This document shows, piece after piece, positions 28,705-38,373 of a stretch of DNA of 64,000 nt. The DNA lies in NCBI GenBank assembly GCA_027623325.1, contig JAQBXY010000017.1:1-64000 (forward strand). Direction: 5' to 3'. The notes under the pieces were generated by a model. It did no database searches, had not been told where the DNA came from, and saw only the letters and a list, made by a program, of their open reading frames with translations. A program made the translations under genes and the position numbers. This DNA comes from Gemmatimonadota bacterium (GTDB lineage: Bacteria; Gemmatimonadota; Gemmatimonadetes; Longimicrobiales; Gaopeijiaceae). Numbering within the stretch: position 1 is the stretch's first letter; every line of letters starts with the position of its first letter.

Positions 28705-29062
28705 CGGATTCGGCCTGTTGTCGCTGTATGGCCTCTTCGAGCAGGTGCTGCACTTCGAGCAGCGTCTTCAGGCCTAAGCGTTCCGTCGCCTGCTCCGGAC
28801 TGTTGCACTCAACCAGCGTCGGAGTCTCGACGTGGCCAACGATCCCGACGCCGTTCTGGGCCCATCGCGGAAAGACGAGGTATCCGGCGACCGGGTTCCG
28901 AAGGTTCGCAGTCCTCTCGGTCTCGACCGAGACTGTGTACGGATGCCCGTCCGAGCCTTCGTAGGCGGGCGGACGGTCATGCACACGAAAGTAGCCCCCG
29001 AGCGTCGTGTCATCCTCGCCCGTGGGCACGAGCGCTTCGGATTCGGGATCTACGTGGGACAT
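28697..29062 (-). CDS. Hypothetical protein
   Basis: 121-aa ORF whose 3' end overlaps queE. Confidence 0.6.
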   Translation of the reverse strand: MSHVDPESEALVPTGEDDTTLGGYFRVHDRPPAYEGSDGHPYTVSVETERTANLRNPVAGYLVFPRWAQNGVGIVGHVETPTLVECNSPEQATERLGLKTLLEVQHLLEEAIQRQQAESDD

Positions 29063-29243
29063 GCCAGCCTATTGGGTTCGGGAGCGGAGCGATCGTCGGC
29101 CGCCCATCGGGACGCGGAGTTCACAGACTATTCGGGAAGCTAGAATAACGTTTCCGGCCGAGCTACCGACCGGGTCGGTTGTGAGTCCCCTCTGCGGCGG
29201 CGTAGTTTCGGGCCCTGCGGAAATCCCTGTGCCAGGCGACCCG

Positions 29244-30281
29244 ATGGCCAAAATGATGCGCGCTGCGGTGTTCGAGGACTTTGGCGGTCCCGGTGTGGTG
29301 GAAATCCGGAAGGTGCCCATACCCGAGCCGGGTCCGGGAGAGGTCCGGATCAAGGTCGAGGCGGCCGCCATGAATCACCTGGACCTCTGGGTACGCCGGG
29401 GCCTGCCGATCGAAACCCCCATGCCGCACATCGGTGGGTCCGACATTGCTGGCACGGTCCACGCGGTGGGGCTCGGCGCCGAAGACGTGCCGATCGGGAC
29501 GCGGGTCGTTGTCGATCCTTCACTCGCCTACGGGTGGTATGACGGTCAGGACCGGGGGGAGTCGTTCGATGAACTGCCGTTCCGCATTATCGGCGAGCAT
29601 ACCCAGGGCGGATTCGCCGAGTACGCGGTCGTGCCCGCCGAGAACCTCCTCGAGATCCCGGACGGCTTTCCGGCCGCTCAGGCGGCGGCGGCCGGGTTGG
29701 TCTTTGTGACGGCCTGGAGGGCGCTCATCACGAGGGGGCGGCTTCGCGTGGGCGAGCGCGTTCTGATCACTGGGGCATCGGGCGGAGTCGGCACGGCAGC
29801 TGTTCAGGTCGCGGATCGTGCCGGAGCCAAGGTCTTTGCGGTCACCGGTGGTGCCGAGAAGGTCCGTTTGCTGTCCGAGCTCGGTGCAGACATCGTCTAT
29901 GATCGCCACCAGGTCGACTTCTCTCGGGAGGTCTGGCGTGATACGTACAAAGAGGGGGTCGACGTCGTCTTCGACACGGTCGGAGAAGAGATTTGGCCCA
30001 AGTGTCTTCGGGCGTTGTCGAAGGGTGGCAGGCTCGTGACATCAGGTGCGACCACGGGCAGCCGCGGTGTGACCGAACTCCGGCTGGTGTTCTGGAAGCA
30101 GCTGGAGATTCTCGGCAGCACGATGGGCACCCCGACCGAGTTCCGGGAGGTCATGCGCCTCGTGTTCGACGGGACCTTTTCTCCGGTCATTCAGGAGATC
30201 CTCCCGCTCGACCAGGCGAGACGAGCGCACGAGATCCTCGAGGCGGGGAAAATTTTCGGAAAGCTTGTTCTGGTACCGTGA
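29244..30281 (+). CDS. Zinc-type alcohol dehydrogenase / quinone oxidoreductase (MDR family)
   Basis: MRAAVFEDFGGPGVVEIRKVPIPEPGPGEVRIKVEAAAMNHLDLWVRRG; VLITGASGGVGTAAVQVADRAGAKVFAVTG. Confidence 0.9.
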   Translation: MAKMMRAAVFEDFGGPGVVEIRKVPIPEPGPGEVRIKVEAAAMNHLDLWVRRGLPIETPMPHIGGSDIAGTVHAVGLGAEDVPIGTRVVVDPSLAYGWYDGQDRGESFDELPFRIIGEHTQGGFAEYAVVPAENLLEIPDGFPAAQAAAAGLVFVTAWRALITRGRLRVGERVLITGASGGVGTAAVQVADRAGAKVFAVTGGAEKVRLLSELGADIVYDRHQVDFSREVWRDTYKEGVDVVFDTVGEEIWPKCLRALSKGGRLVTSGATTGSRGVTELRLVFWKQLEILGSTMGTPTEFREVMRLVFDGTFSPVIQEILPLDQARRAHEILEAGKIFGKLVLVP

Positions 30282-30294
30282 GGGGACGCGACTG

Positions 30295-30615
30295 ATGGAG
30301 ATCAAGGAAGCGCAGGCGAGGGTCGACGAATGGATCTCCCAGTTCGAAGAGGGCTATTGGCCCCCCCTTACGAATCTGGCGCGGCTCACCGAGGAGGTCG
30401 GCGAGCTCGCGCGCGAGATGAACCACCGCTTCGGTCACAAGACCAAGCGGCCGGACGAGGCGGAACAGGATCTGGCGATTGAGCTCGCCGACGTTCTGTT
30501 CGTCCTGCTGGTGATCGCAAACGAACAGGGGATCCAGCTGGACGAGGCGCTCGAGCGAGTGCTGGAAAAGTACCGCACCCGTGACTCGGATCGTTGGACG
30601 CCGGTGGTAGGGTAG
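30295..30615 (+). CDS. MazG-like nucleotide pyrophosphohydrolase
   Basis: LARLTEEVGELAREMNHRF...DLAIELADVLFVLLVIANEQGIQLDEA. Confidence 0.88.
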   Translation: MEIKEAQARVDEWISQFEEGYWPPLTNLARLTEEVGELAREMNHRFGHKTKRPDEAEQDLAIELADVLFVLLVIANEQGIQLDEALERVLEKYRTRDSDRWTPVVG

Positions 30616-30633
30616 CCGCTTGGGCGTTCCGGG

Positions 30634-31761
30634 TTACCCCTTGTAGCTCGCGAGGACCTCAACACACCGATCGACCTCGGCCTCGCTGTTGTAGAAGTGA
30701 GGACTCACGCGGACGAACCCCGGTCGGTAGTCCACGATGATGTCGTGGCTCGCGAGATGCTTGACGGCACCGGGTGGATCATCGTGGTGAATCATCACGA
30801 TCGCGGTGCGGTGGTCCGCTTCGGCCGACCGGACCCGGAGCCCGGCGTCGCGGACACCGGCCATTAGGCGGTCGGTGAGCTCCCGGTTGCGGAGCGCGAT
30901 GTGTTCGATGCCAACTTCGTCTACGATCTCCTGGCCACCGAGCGCCGTATGCACGGTCGGCAGAGCGGGCGTGCCCAACTCGAAGCGTCGAGCATCAGGC
31001 CGATACTCGAAGCCCTCGAGGTCGAACTCGAATTGCCGGTTCGTTGCGAACCATGATGTGATGCGGGGCTCGAGCGCCTCGACGAGCTCGTCGCGTACGT
31101 AGAGGTAGGCGAGGCCTGGTCCTCCACAAAGCCACTTGAGCGGACCGTTGGTATAGAAATCGACTCCGGTAGACGGAAGCGTAACCGGGATCTGGCCCGC
31201 CCCTTGGTATCCATCGATGAGCGACAACGCTCCGACACCACGTGCGATCTCCGCAAGCGCGCCGAGGTCCTGCGCGTAGCCGGTGGTGAAGAAGACGTGG
31301 CTCGTGGCCAGAAACAGTGTGCGCTCGTCTACAACCGCTTCGAACTGTTCGGGGTCGATACGGATGCCGTCGGGGCTGCGCAGCACGACGAGTTCGATCT
31401 CGGGCTTCACCGCCCACTGGTACGCGAGCGTCGGGAAGTCGAGCTCGGTGCAGACCACGCGGTTGCGACCGCGGGCCGGTACGGATTCTGTAATGACAGC
31501 GAGCGCCGCCGAGGTGGAAGGGAGCAGCGCCAGCTCTCGCGGCGTCGTGCCAAGGAACGTGGCCACACGCCCCCTCAGGTCCTCCACCCGACCGAGCCAG
31601 TGCCGATACCAGGCGGACGCGCCCATGTCGTGCCAGCGCTCAGTGAACTCACCGAGGTATGCCTCGGACCGATGAGAGAGCGCTCCGAGGGAGCACGAGT
31701 TGAGATACGTGCGGCGCTCGAGGATCGGGAATTCGGCACGCACGGCGTTCAGGTCGAACAC
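30634..31761 (-). CDS. Class V aminotransferase-fold PLP enzyme
   Basis: RTYLNSCSLGALSHRSEAYL; SLIDGYQGAGQIPVTLPSTGVDFYTNGPLKWLCGGPGLAYLYV. Confidence 0.88.
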   Translation of the reverse strand: MFDLNAVRAEFPILERRTYLNSCSLGALSHRSEAYLGEFTERWHDMGASAWYRHWLGRVEDLRGRVATFLGTTPRELALLPSTSAALAVITESVPARGRNRVVCTELDFPTLAYQWAVKPEIELVVLRSPDGIRIDPEQFEAVVDERTLFLATSHVFFTTGYAQDLGALAEIARGVGALSLIDGYQGAGQIPVTLPSTGVDFYTNGPLKWLCGGPGLAYLYVRDELVEALEPRITSWFATNRQFEFDLEGFEYRPDARRFELGTPALPTVHTALGGQEIVDEVGIEHIALRNRELTDRLMAGVRDAGLRVRSAEADHRTAIVMIHHDDPPGAVKHLASHDIIVDYRPGFVRVSPHFYNSEAEVDRCVEVLASYKG

Positions 31762-31898
31762 TCGACCTCCTGGGACGGAAACGGTCGCAGACGATACCGC
31801 CAGGTGGTGCGCCCTCGCTACCTCCCTTTGCGCCTTCAGGGGCGTGTCCCGACCTTCGACCTCAACGCCCCCTCGCTACACTGCCCCGTGACACCGTC

Positions 31899-33071
31899 AT
31901 GACGCCGTTCCTCTTCGCGCTCCCTTGGCTGGGGATCCTCGTCTTCCTGCTCTTTGTCGTGCGCGTGCCGCGCGAGCTCCCGAGTGGAGATCGGGCCGAT
32001 GCAGACCGACCGTTCGTCAGCATCATCGTCCCCGCCAGGAACGAGTCCATCAACATCGAGAATTGCCTCACATCGCTCACCGCCTCGACCTACCCCGCGT
32101 TCGAGGTGATCGTGGTCGACGACCGGAGTGAGGACGGCACCGCCGATATCGCTCGGAGTGTGTCGCATGGTTACGCGCGTGACCTGCGCGTGGTGGCCGG
32201 AGCCGATCTGCCCGAGGGGTGGCTCGGCAAGCCGTGGGCGTGCCACCAGGGCGCGCTCGTCGCGAGGGGCGACCTTCTGTTGTTCACGGATGCCGACACC
32301 ACACATGGCCCGCCCCTCCTGAGTCGGGCGGTCGCCGGCATGGATGAAGAGGGTGCAGACCTCCTCACCATCGTCGGCCGTCAGCTCATGGAGACCTTCT
32401 GGGAGCGGCTGGTCCAGCCTCAGATCTTCCTCGTCATGCTCTTCCGCTTCCCGAATTTCGAGAAGAGCGTCCGCAACAAGCGGTGGCGCGATGCGATCGC
32501 CAACGGCCAGTTCTTACTCTACCAACGTGAAGCATACGATGCGCTCGGTGGACACGAGGCGGTCCGCGACCAGGTCGTCGAAGATCTGGCGCTCGCACAG
32601 ATTACGAAACGTGAGGGTCGGCGACTGCGCATGCGATCCGCGGAGGCTGACTTCGCGACGCGTATGTACCGGTCACTCGGAGAGCTCGTCGCGGGGTGGT
32701 CCAAGAACCTCGTGCTGGGTGGACTCCAGAGCGTTCCCGCTCCGCTCCGCCCGATCGTCGCCCCCGCTTCACTGGTGGCGGGCGTCGGCCTCTGGCTCGT
32801 TCCTCCGTTCGCGCTGCTTGTGGCGAGTCTCGGTTGGGCCGGCGGTCTCGCCGGACCGGTGTTCCTATGGTCGATCGCAGTTTGTGCAGTCAGCGCGCTG
32901 GCCTTCGCGCTCTTCACGAGCAAGATGGGAGCCCCGGCAGCATACGGCCTTCTTTACCCGCTCGGAGCCGCGGTCGGCACCTACATCTTCCTCCGCTCAT
33001 GGATCCGCGGAAGGAACGTCGAATGGAAAGGGCGCCGGTACCGGGTCCGCCCTCTCTCGGACCGCGCGTGA
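31899..33071 (+). CDS. Family 2 glycosyltransferase, membrane-associated
   Basis: PFVSIIVPARNESINIENCLTSL...VIVVDDRSEDGTADIA; C-terminal TM helices. Confidence 0.88.
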   Translation: MTPFLFALPWLGILVFLLFVVRVPRELPSGDRADADRPFVSIIVPARNESINIENCLTSLTASTYPAFEVIVVDDRSEDGTADIARSVSHGYARDLRVVAGADLPEGWLGKPWACHQGALVARGDLLLFTDADTTHGPPLLSRAVAGMDEEGADLLTIVGRQLMETFWERLVQPQIFLVMLFRFPNFEKSVRNKRWRDAIANGQFLLYQREAYDALGGHEAVRDQVVEDLALAQITKREGRRLRMRSAEADFATRMYRSLGELVAGWSKNLVLGGLQSVPAPLRPIVAPASLVAGVGLWLVPPFALLVASLGWAGGLAGPVFLWSIAVCAVSALAFALFTSKMGAPAAYGLLYPLGAAVGTYIFLRSWIRGRNVEWKGRRYRVRPLSDRA

Positions 33072-34219
33072 CGCTCACGGCCCGACTCCAAGAGCGCGCT
33101 AGAGAACTCGGCTTCACGCTGTGTGGTGTGGCCGACCCGAGCCCCAGTGAGCACGCCGTCTTCTACCAAGCTTGGTTGGACGCCGACCACCATGGAGCGA
33201 TGTCCTACCTGGCGAGGCCTGATGCGGTCGCGAGGCGTGGCGACCTAAAGGGTACTCTGGACGGTGTGCGGTCCGTGGTCGTGGTGGCCCACGAGTACTA
33301 CCGAGACGATAGCCCCGAGGCGGTCGCAGACCCTTCCCGCGGGGTGATCGCACGGTACGCCCGAGGCGACGACTATCACGATGTTGTCCACTCGAAACTC
33401 CGCGCGCTCCTCGGTTGGCTCGAAGCGTCGGAAGGGGGAGTGACCGGTCGCGTCTACGTCGACACAGGCCCGATTCTCGAACGAGAGCTGGCTCAGCGCG
33501 CCGGCCTGGGTTGGTTTGGTCGCAACACCATGCTCATCAATCCGCGGCGTGGCTCGTACTTCGTCCTCGGTGTGCTTCTGCTCGACAGCGAACTGCCGAG
33601 GAGCGAACCGTTCTCCGAGGACCGCTGTGGGTCCTGCCGTGCATGCCTGGACGCCTGCCCGACTGGAGCGCTCCTCGGACGTGATGCGGCCGGCGCCCCC
33701 ACGATCGACGCTCGGCGGTGTATCTCCTATCTCACGATCGAACTCCGAGGCGTCATCGAACCCGAGCTGCGTCCGTTGATGGGAAATCGTGTCTTTGGTT
33801 GTGACATCTGCCAGGAGGTGTGCCCGTGGAACGAACGCTTCGCACAGCCCTTCACCGAGCCCGCTTACGAGGCGCGTGAGGGCCTCGACGGACCCTCCCT
33901 CGTGGAACTTGCCGCCCGCCTCTCAGCGATGTCGGGAAAGGCGTTCAGCAGAGCCTACGCAGGCTCGCCCCTCGTGCGCACAGGGCGGGAGGGACTTCTC
34001 CGGAACGTCTGCGTGGCGCTCGGGAATTGGGGCGCGATGGACGCGGTGCCTGCGCTCGTCACGGCTCTTTCGGATCCCGCCCCCATCGTGCGTGGGCATG
34101 CCGCGTGGGCTCTGGGGCGTGTGGGCTCCTCCGAAGCGCTGTTTGCTCTCGGGTCACGACACCCGGCTGAGACCGACCCTTTCGTGCTGGAAGAGATCGC
34201 TCGGGCGCTGTCGGCCTAG
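33068..34219 (+). CDS. queG: Epoxyqueuosine reductase QueG
   Basis: CGSCRACLDACPTGALLG and FGCDICQEVCPWN ferredoxin motifs; RCISYLTIELRG; C-terminal HEAT-like repeat. Confidence 0.92.
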   Translation: MTLTARLQERARELGFTLCGVADPSPSEHAVFYQAWLDADHHGAMSYLARPDAVARRGDLKGTLDGVRSVVVVAHEYYRDDSPEAVADPSRGVIARYARGDDYHDVVHSKLRALLGWLEASEGGVTGRVYVDTGPILERELAQRAGLGWFGRNTMLINPRRGSYFVLGVLLLDSELPRSEPFSEDRCGSCRACLDACPTGALLGRDAAGAPTIDARRCISYLTIELRGVIEPELRPLMGNRVFGCDICQEVCPWNERFAQPFTEPAYEAREGLDGPSLVELAARLSAMSGKAFSRAYAGSPLVRTGREGLLRNVCVALGNWGAMDAVPALVTALSDPAPIVRGHAAWALGRVGSSEALFALGSRHPAETDPFVLEEIARALSA

Positions 34220-34329
34220 GGCTGACCCCGCTGTCTCCTCAGGCGCGACGTCAGGCGGCTCGGGCGCGGTTGACGGAGGTCATGACGGCGCGAAGATTCA
34301 CCTTCTCAGACAAGAGAGCCTCTCGGATA

Positions 34330-34349
34330 CTTGTAGACATGTCTACAAG
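34330..34349. promoter_or_regulatory. Perfect 20-bp palindrome
   Basis: cttgtagacatgtctacaag is identical to its reverse complement. Confidence 0.55.
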
Positions 34350-34466
34350 AGTGATGGGAGCTCAGATTGTCGCACGCAAGGAAGCAGGATTGCGGTTCCG
34401 CGTGGGCGCAAAAATGGCGGATCGGGCGTGTCTCGACGATCGATGCCGGACGTGAGTGCCGAGGTG

Positions 34467-37142
34467 CTAGTCCGTTTTGAGCACCTTGATCGGGTCGACG
34501 CGTGTCGCACGAATCGCGGGGATCATACTTGCAAGCACGGCGGCAGAGGCCATCACAGCCGACACGATGCCGAACGTGACGGCGTCAGTCGTGCCGACCC
34601 CGAAGAGCAGCCCCTCCATCAGTCGATTCACGGCTACCGAGCCGACTCCACCGATCACGATGCCCGCCGCGGCGAGGGCCAACGCCCAACGCAACACGAG
34701 CGCGCGGATCTGGCGAGTCTCCGCACCGAGAGCAATGCGCACGCCCATCTCCCGGAGTCGAGTGCTTACGCTGTACGAAACGACGCCGTATAAGCCGACG
34801 ATCGCGAGTAGTAACGCGACTGATGCGAATCCTCCGAGAAGGGAGGTCGTGAACCGATCGGTCGCGAGTGAGGCCGTGACCAGCTCCGCCATGGGTTGAA
34901 CGTCCGCCAACGCGATATTCGCATCCAGCTTCGAAATCTCGCCACGAATGACGTTGACCAACGACGTCGGTTCCACGCTGGTCCGGACCACCGTGAACAT
35001 GGAGGACGTCGGGGCCTGGGCGAAGGGCAGATACATCGCGTTCCGACTGTCTGCTCGGACACCGAAGTTCTTGATGTCGCGGACGACGCCGACGATCTCG
35101 CGCCACACTGGGTTCGCCGTGTTGTTTACGTTGAGGCGCTTCCCAACCGCGTGGCCGTCGAAGTAGTCTCGCTGCAGGGTCTCGTTGACGATGATCACGC
35201 GAGGGGCGTCCGGATCGTCAGAGTCGAGAAAGGCTCGACCGGTGACGAGTTGCAGGCCCATCGCGTCGAGATAGCCGGGCGTAATCCTCCGAAGCCAAAC
35301 GGACGGTTCCAGCCCGGGGCGCGGCGGAGTCGCCCCTTCTACGAAGAAATTCGTGTCGCCGTCGGCGCCCGCGAGGGGGAGGTTCGTTATCGAGCCCGCG
35401 AACTCGATGCCCGGTACTGCCGAGAGTTGTGCCTCTAGCGAACGGACGAATGTGAGACGGGTCGCGGCGTCAGGATACCCGACGGGCGAGAGCTGAATCT
35501 GAGTGGCGAGGACGTTCTCTGGATTGAATCCCAGATCGACCCTGTTGAGGTTCTGGAAGCTCCTCACCAATAGTCCCGCTCCGACCAGCAGCATGAGCGC
35601 CAGCGCGACCTGCCCAACGACGAGCGTGTTGCGGAGTCGCGAAGATGGGCCCGCGCCACTCCCGCGGCCGCCCTCCCTTAGGGCGACGGCCGGCTGGGCG
35701 CGTGAGGCGTGTACCGCCGGCAAGACACCAAACAGAGCGCCCGTCACGATCGTGACCAGAGCGGCGAAGAAGAGGATGCGTCCGTCCACCGCGACCTGTT
35801 CGAGTAGAGGCGTCCCGTCCGGGGCCAGCCTGACCAGCACATTCGTGCCGATGAACGCCAACGTCAGTCCCAGGAGGCCTCCGGTGAGGGCCAGGAGCAG
35901 ATTCTCGGTCACGAGCTGCGCAAGAATACGCCGACGGCCAGCGCCCATCGCGACCCGAACGGCCAGTTCTCCGTGCCGCGTGGCGCCCCTGGCGAGAAGT
36001 AGATTCGCCACGTTCACGCACGCGATCAGGAGCACGAAGCCGACCGCACCGAGGAGCACCCACAGAGCGGTTCGGGTCTGCCGCACCATGTCGAACTGAA
36101 GCGGATAGACGTTGAAGCCGGTATCGATATTCTCTAGCGGGTATTCCTCTTCCAGACGTGCGCCGAGCTGACGCGCCTGAGACTGGGCGAGTTCGAGCGC
36201 GCTGGGATCGGTGAGCCGGCCGACCGCCCGTAGGAACGCGCCCCCTCGGCCACCCCCGTTCGACAGATCGAACTGGAGCAGAGACCAGGCGTCAGTTCCC
36301 AGGAAGGGCGGTGGGGCGAAACTAGGCGGCATGATGCCGACGACCGTATACGGCTGGTCGTTCAAGCGGATAACCTGTCCTAGGATCTCCACATCTGCTG
36401 CGAAGGCCCGGCGCCAGAAGCCGTCGCTGAGGATCACCGCGACGGGTCCGCCCGGAAGATCCTCTTCCGGCAGGAAGCCTCTGCCGAGGGCCGGCTCGAC
36501 GCCGAGAACGTCGGAGAACATGCCGTGGCTGAACACGCCGCCGCTCAGGCGCTGTGCGTCGCCAGTACCGGTCAGCGTGGGATTCCAGTCGGAGAACGCA
36601 GAGATCGACTCCACCGCAGAGACCTGGCCTCGAAAGTCGGAGAAGTTGGGCCAGGACAGCCACTCGCGGCGCTTATCGGGCAAGACGACGTCTCGGCGCG
36701 TGTAGTCGGCCCAGACCATGACCAGCTCGTCGGCATCGGCGAACGGCAGCGCGCGAAACATGATCCCGTCCACGACGCTGTAGATGGCCGTGGTGGCTCC
36801 GATGGCGATCGCGATCGTGAGAACGGCTACGCTGCTGAACCCTGGGTTGCTGAGAATCTGGCGGCCCGCAAATGCTACGTCTCGCCGCAGATCGTCGATC
36901 CTGTCCGATTGTTGCATGGCCTTCTGCCTCCTCGTCATCATCGCCTCCACGTCAGATCGTACGCGTTCGATGTCACCGAACCGTCGCTCCGCTTCCGCGC
37001 GGGCCTCGGCCGGCGACATGCCGGCTCGCTCGTACTTCGCAGCACACTCTTCCAGGTGGAAACGCAGCTCCTCGTCGACCTCGTCGCGGAGTCCCTCGCG
37101 GCGAGTCGGAAGGCGAAAGAGTCTCCGGGGCCTCTCCGTCAC
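34467..37142 (-). CDS. ADOP-type ABC transporter permease (FtsX/MacB-like)
   Basis: N-terminal RLPTRREGLRDEVDEELRFHLEECAAKYERAGMSPAEARAEAERRFGD; MacB periplasmic core; two FtsX domains. GTG start overlaps the padR stop. Confidence 0.92.
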   Translation of the reverse strand: MTERPRRLFRLPTRREGLRDEVDEELRFHLEECAAKYERAGMSPAEARAEAERRFGDIERVRSDVEAMMTRRQKAMQQSDRIDDLRRDVAFAGRQILSNPGFSSVAVLTIAIAIGATTAIYSVVDGIMFRALPFADADELVMVWADYTRRDVVLPDKRREWLSWPNFSDFRGQVSAVESISAFSDWNPTLTGTGDAQRLSGGVFSHGMFSDVLGVEPALGRGFLPEEDLPGGPVAVILSDGFWRRAFAADVEILGQVIRLNDQPYTVVGIMPPSFAPPPFLGTDAWSLLQFDLSNGGGRGGAFLRAVGRLTDPSALELAQSQARQLGARLEEEYPLENIDTGFNVYPLQFDMVRQTRTALWVLLGAVGFVLLIACVNVANLLLARGATRHGELAVRVAMGAGRRRILAQLVTENLLLALTGGLLGLTLAFIGTNVLVRLAPDGTPLLEQVAVDGRILFFAALVTIVTGALFGVLPAVHASRAQPAVALREGGRGSGAGPSSRLRNTLVVGQVALALMLLVGAGLLVRSFQNLNRVDLGFNPENVLATQIQLSPVGYPDAATRLTFVRSLEAQLSAVPGIEFAGSITNLPLAGADGDTNFFVEGATPPRPGLEPSVWLRRITPGYLDAMGLQLVTGRAFLDSDDPDAPRVIIVNETLQRDYFDGHAVGKRLNVNNTANPVWREIVGVVRDIKNFGVRADSRNAMYLPFAQAPTSSMFTVVRTSVEPTSLVNVIRGEISKLDANIALADVQPMAELVTASLATDRFTTSLLGGFASVALLLAIVGLYGVVSYSVSTRLREMGVRIALGAETRQIRALVLRWALALAAAGIVIGGVGSVAVNRLMEGLLFGVGTTDAVTFGIVSAVMASAAVLASMIPAIRATRVDPIKVLKTD

Positions 37143-37480
37143 GGCTGCGGCGACTCCAACGCGAGTGCCCGGGCCACGACGTTGGTATACCGGACCCAGG
37201 AGTCGGCCTCCACCGCCAGGTGGCGGATGCCCTCCCGGGTGAGCCTGTAGTACTTGGCTCGGCGGTTGTTCTCGGAGAGGCCCCACTCCGACTCGATCCA
37301 TCCCTTGCCCTGAAGACGGTGAAGTGCCGGGTAGAGCGTGCCCTCTTCCATGAGGAGTGATCCATCGGTCACCGATGAGATCCACTCACTCACGCCATAT
37401 CCGTGCAGCGGCTTCCACGTGAGCGCCTTCAAGATCAGAAGGTCGAGGGTTCCGCGAAGCAGATTTGAATTCTGTGCCAT
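37139..37480 (-). CDS. PadR family transcriptional regulator
   Basis: LLRGTLDLLILKALTWKPLHGYGVSEWI...GTLYPALHRLQGKGWIESEWGLSENNRRAKYYRLT. Confidence 0.94.
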   Translation of the reverse strand: MAQNSNLLRGTLDLLILKALTWKPLHGYGVSEWISSVTDGSLLMEEGTLYPALHRLQGKGWIESEWGLSENNRRAKYYRLTREGIRHLAVEADSWVRYTNVVARALALESPQP

Positions 37481-37562
37481 GCCATCCCCTTGTGTGTCTA
37501 GGGGAGTATCGTATCCCTACCCCTTGCGACGCAAGGGGAAGGTCGAGGAGCTACGAGACGAC

Positions 37563-38357
37563 TCAGGCGAGAAACCAGTCCAGCGCCTGCGACGCGACTT
37601 CGGGCGGGATCTCATGCAGTCCTTCGAACTCGACGTACGCCACAGCGTACCCGTCCATCTCGAACATGGGCACGAGTCCCGTCCGGCTGATGGCCACGGG
37701 GAGCACTCGGTCCGCGCTGCCGTGCGAGATGAAGACCTTAGGAGATCCGACGATCGGCTCCTCGGGGTCCGAGAATCCCGGTGACAAGGCAGCGATATGC
37801 GTGAAAAGGTCGCCGTTCGAGACGCCGAGGGAGAGCGCATACGATGCACCGTCTGAAAAACCGAACAAGCCGATCCTTTCGGGTTGTATCGCGCAACGCT
37901 CGAACGTGTACGTCAGGGCGGAGTCGATGAAACGTACGTCCGGGCCGAACGCCCCATGGACGCGGTCCCACGTGGAGGCTCGCGAGTCGGGCGCCATGAG
38001 AACGATCCCACGTTCCTCGCATGCATCGAACAGGCGGGACCACGACCCCGCGAAGCCTCCGGATCCGTGCAGCGCTACCAAGAGGGGAGCGGGCGAGTCT
38101 GGAGAATAGCTGGCTGGGACGTAGATAAGTCCACCGCGAACCAAGTCTTCTCCGATCCTCGTGAGGCCGTGAGCCGCCTCTCGTGTGGGCGGACTCGGGC
38201 GAGCTCTGAGGCGTGGGTCACGCGCTGTCGTGGCGCTTCGGCCTCTGTGCCCGATGGCGGCAGATCGGGTCGAACCGAGGAGCGCGGAAGCCCCTGTCAG
38301 GACGAACGCTCGGCGGGTCATGCGACCGCTGGATTTCATGCCTGCGAAGACGCTCAT
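37563..38357 (-). CDS. Alpha/beta hydrolase (esterase/polyhydroxybutyrate depolymerase-like), Tat-like signal
   Basis: MTRRAFVLTGASALLG; LLVALHGSGG; GLFGFSDGASYAL; VFISHGSADRVLP. Confidence 0.8.
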   Translation of the reverse strand: MSVFAGMKSSGRMTRRAFVLTGASALLGSTRSAAIGHRGRSATTARDPRLRARPSPPTREAAHGLTRIGEDLVRGGLIYVPASYSPDSPAPLLVALHGSGGFAGSWSRLFDACEERGIVLMAPDSRASTWDRVHGAFGPDVRFIDSALTYTFERCAIQPERIGLFGFSDGASYALSLGVSNGDLFTHIAALSPGFSDPEEPIVGSPKVFISHGSADRVLPVAISRTGLVPMFEMDGYAVAYVEFEGLHEIPPEVASQALDWFLA

Positions 38358-38373
38358 ACGCTACACGCCGCCT

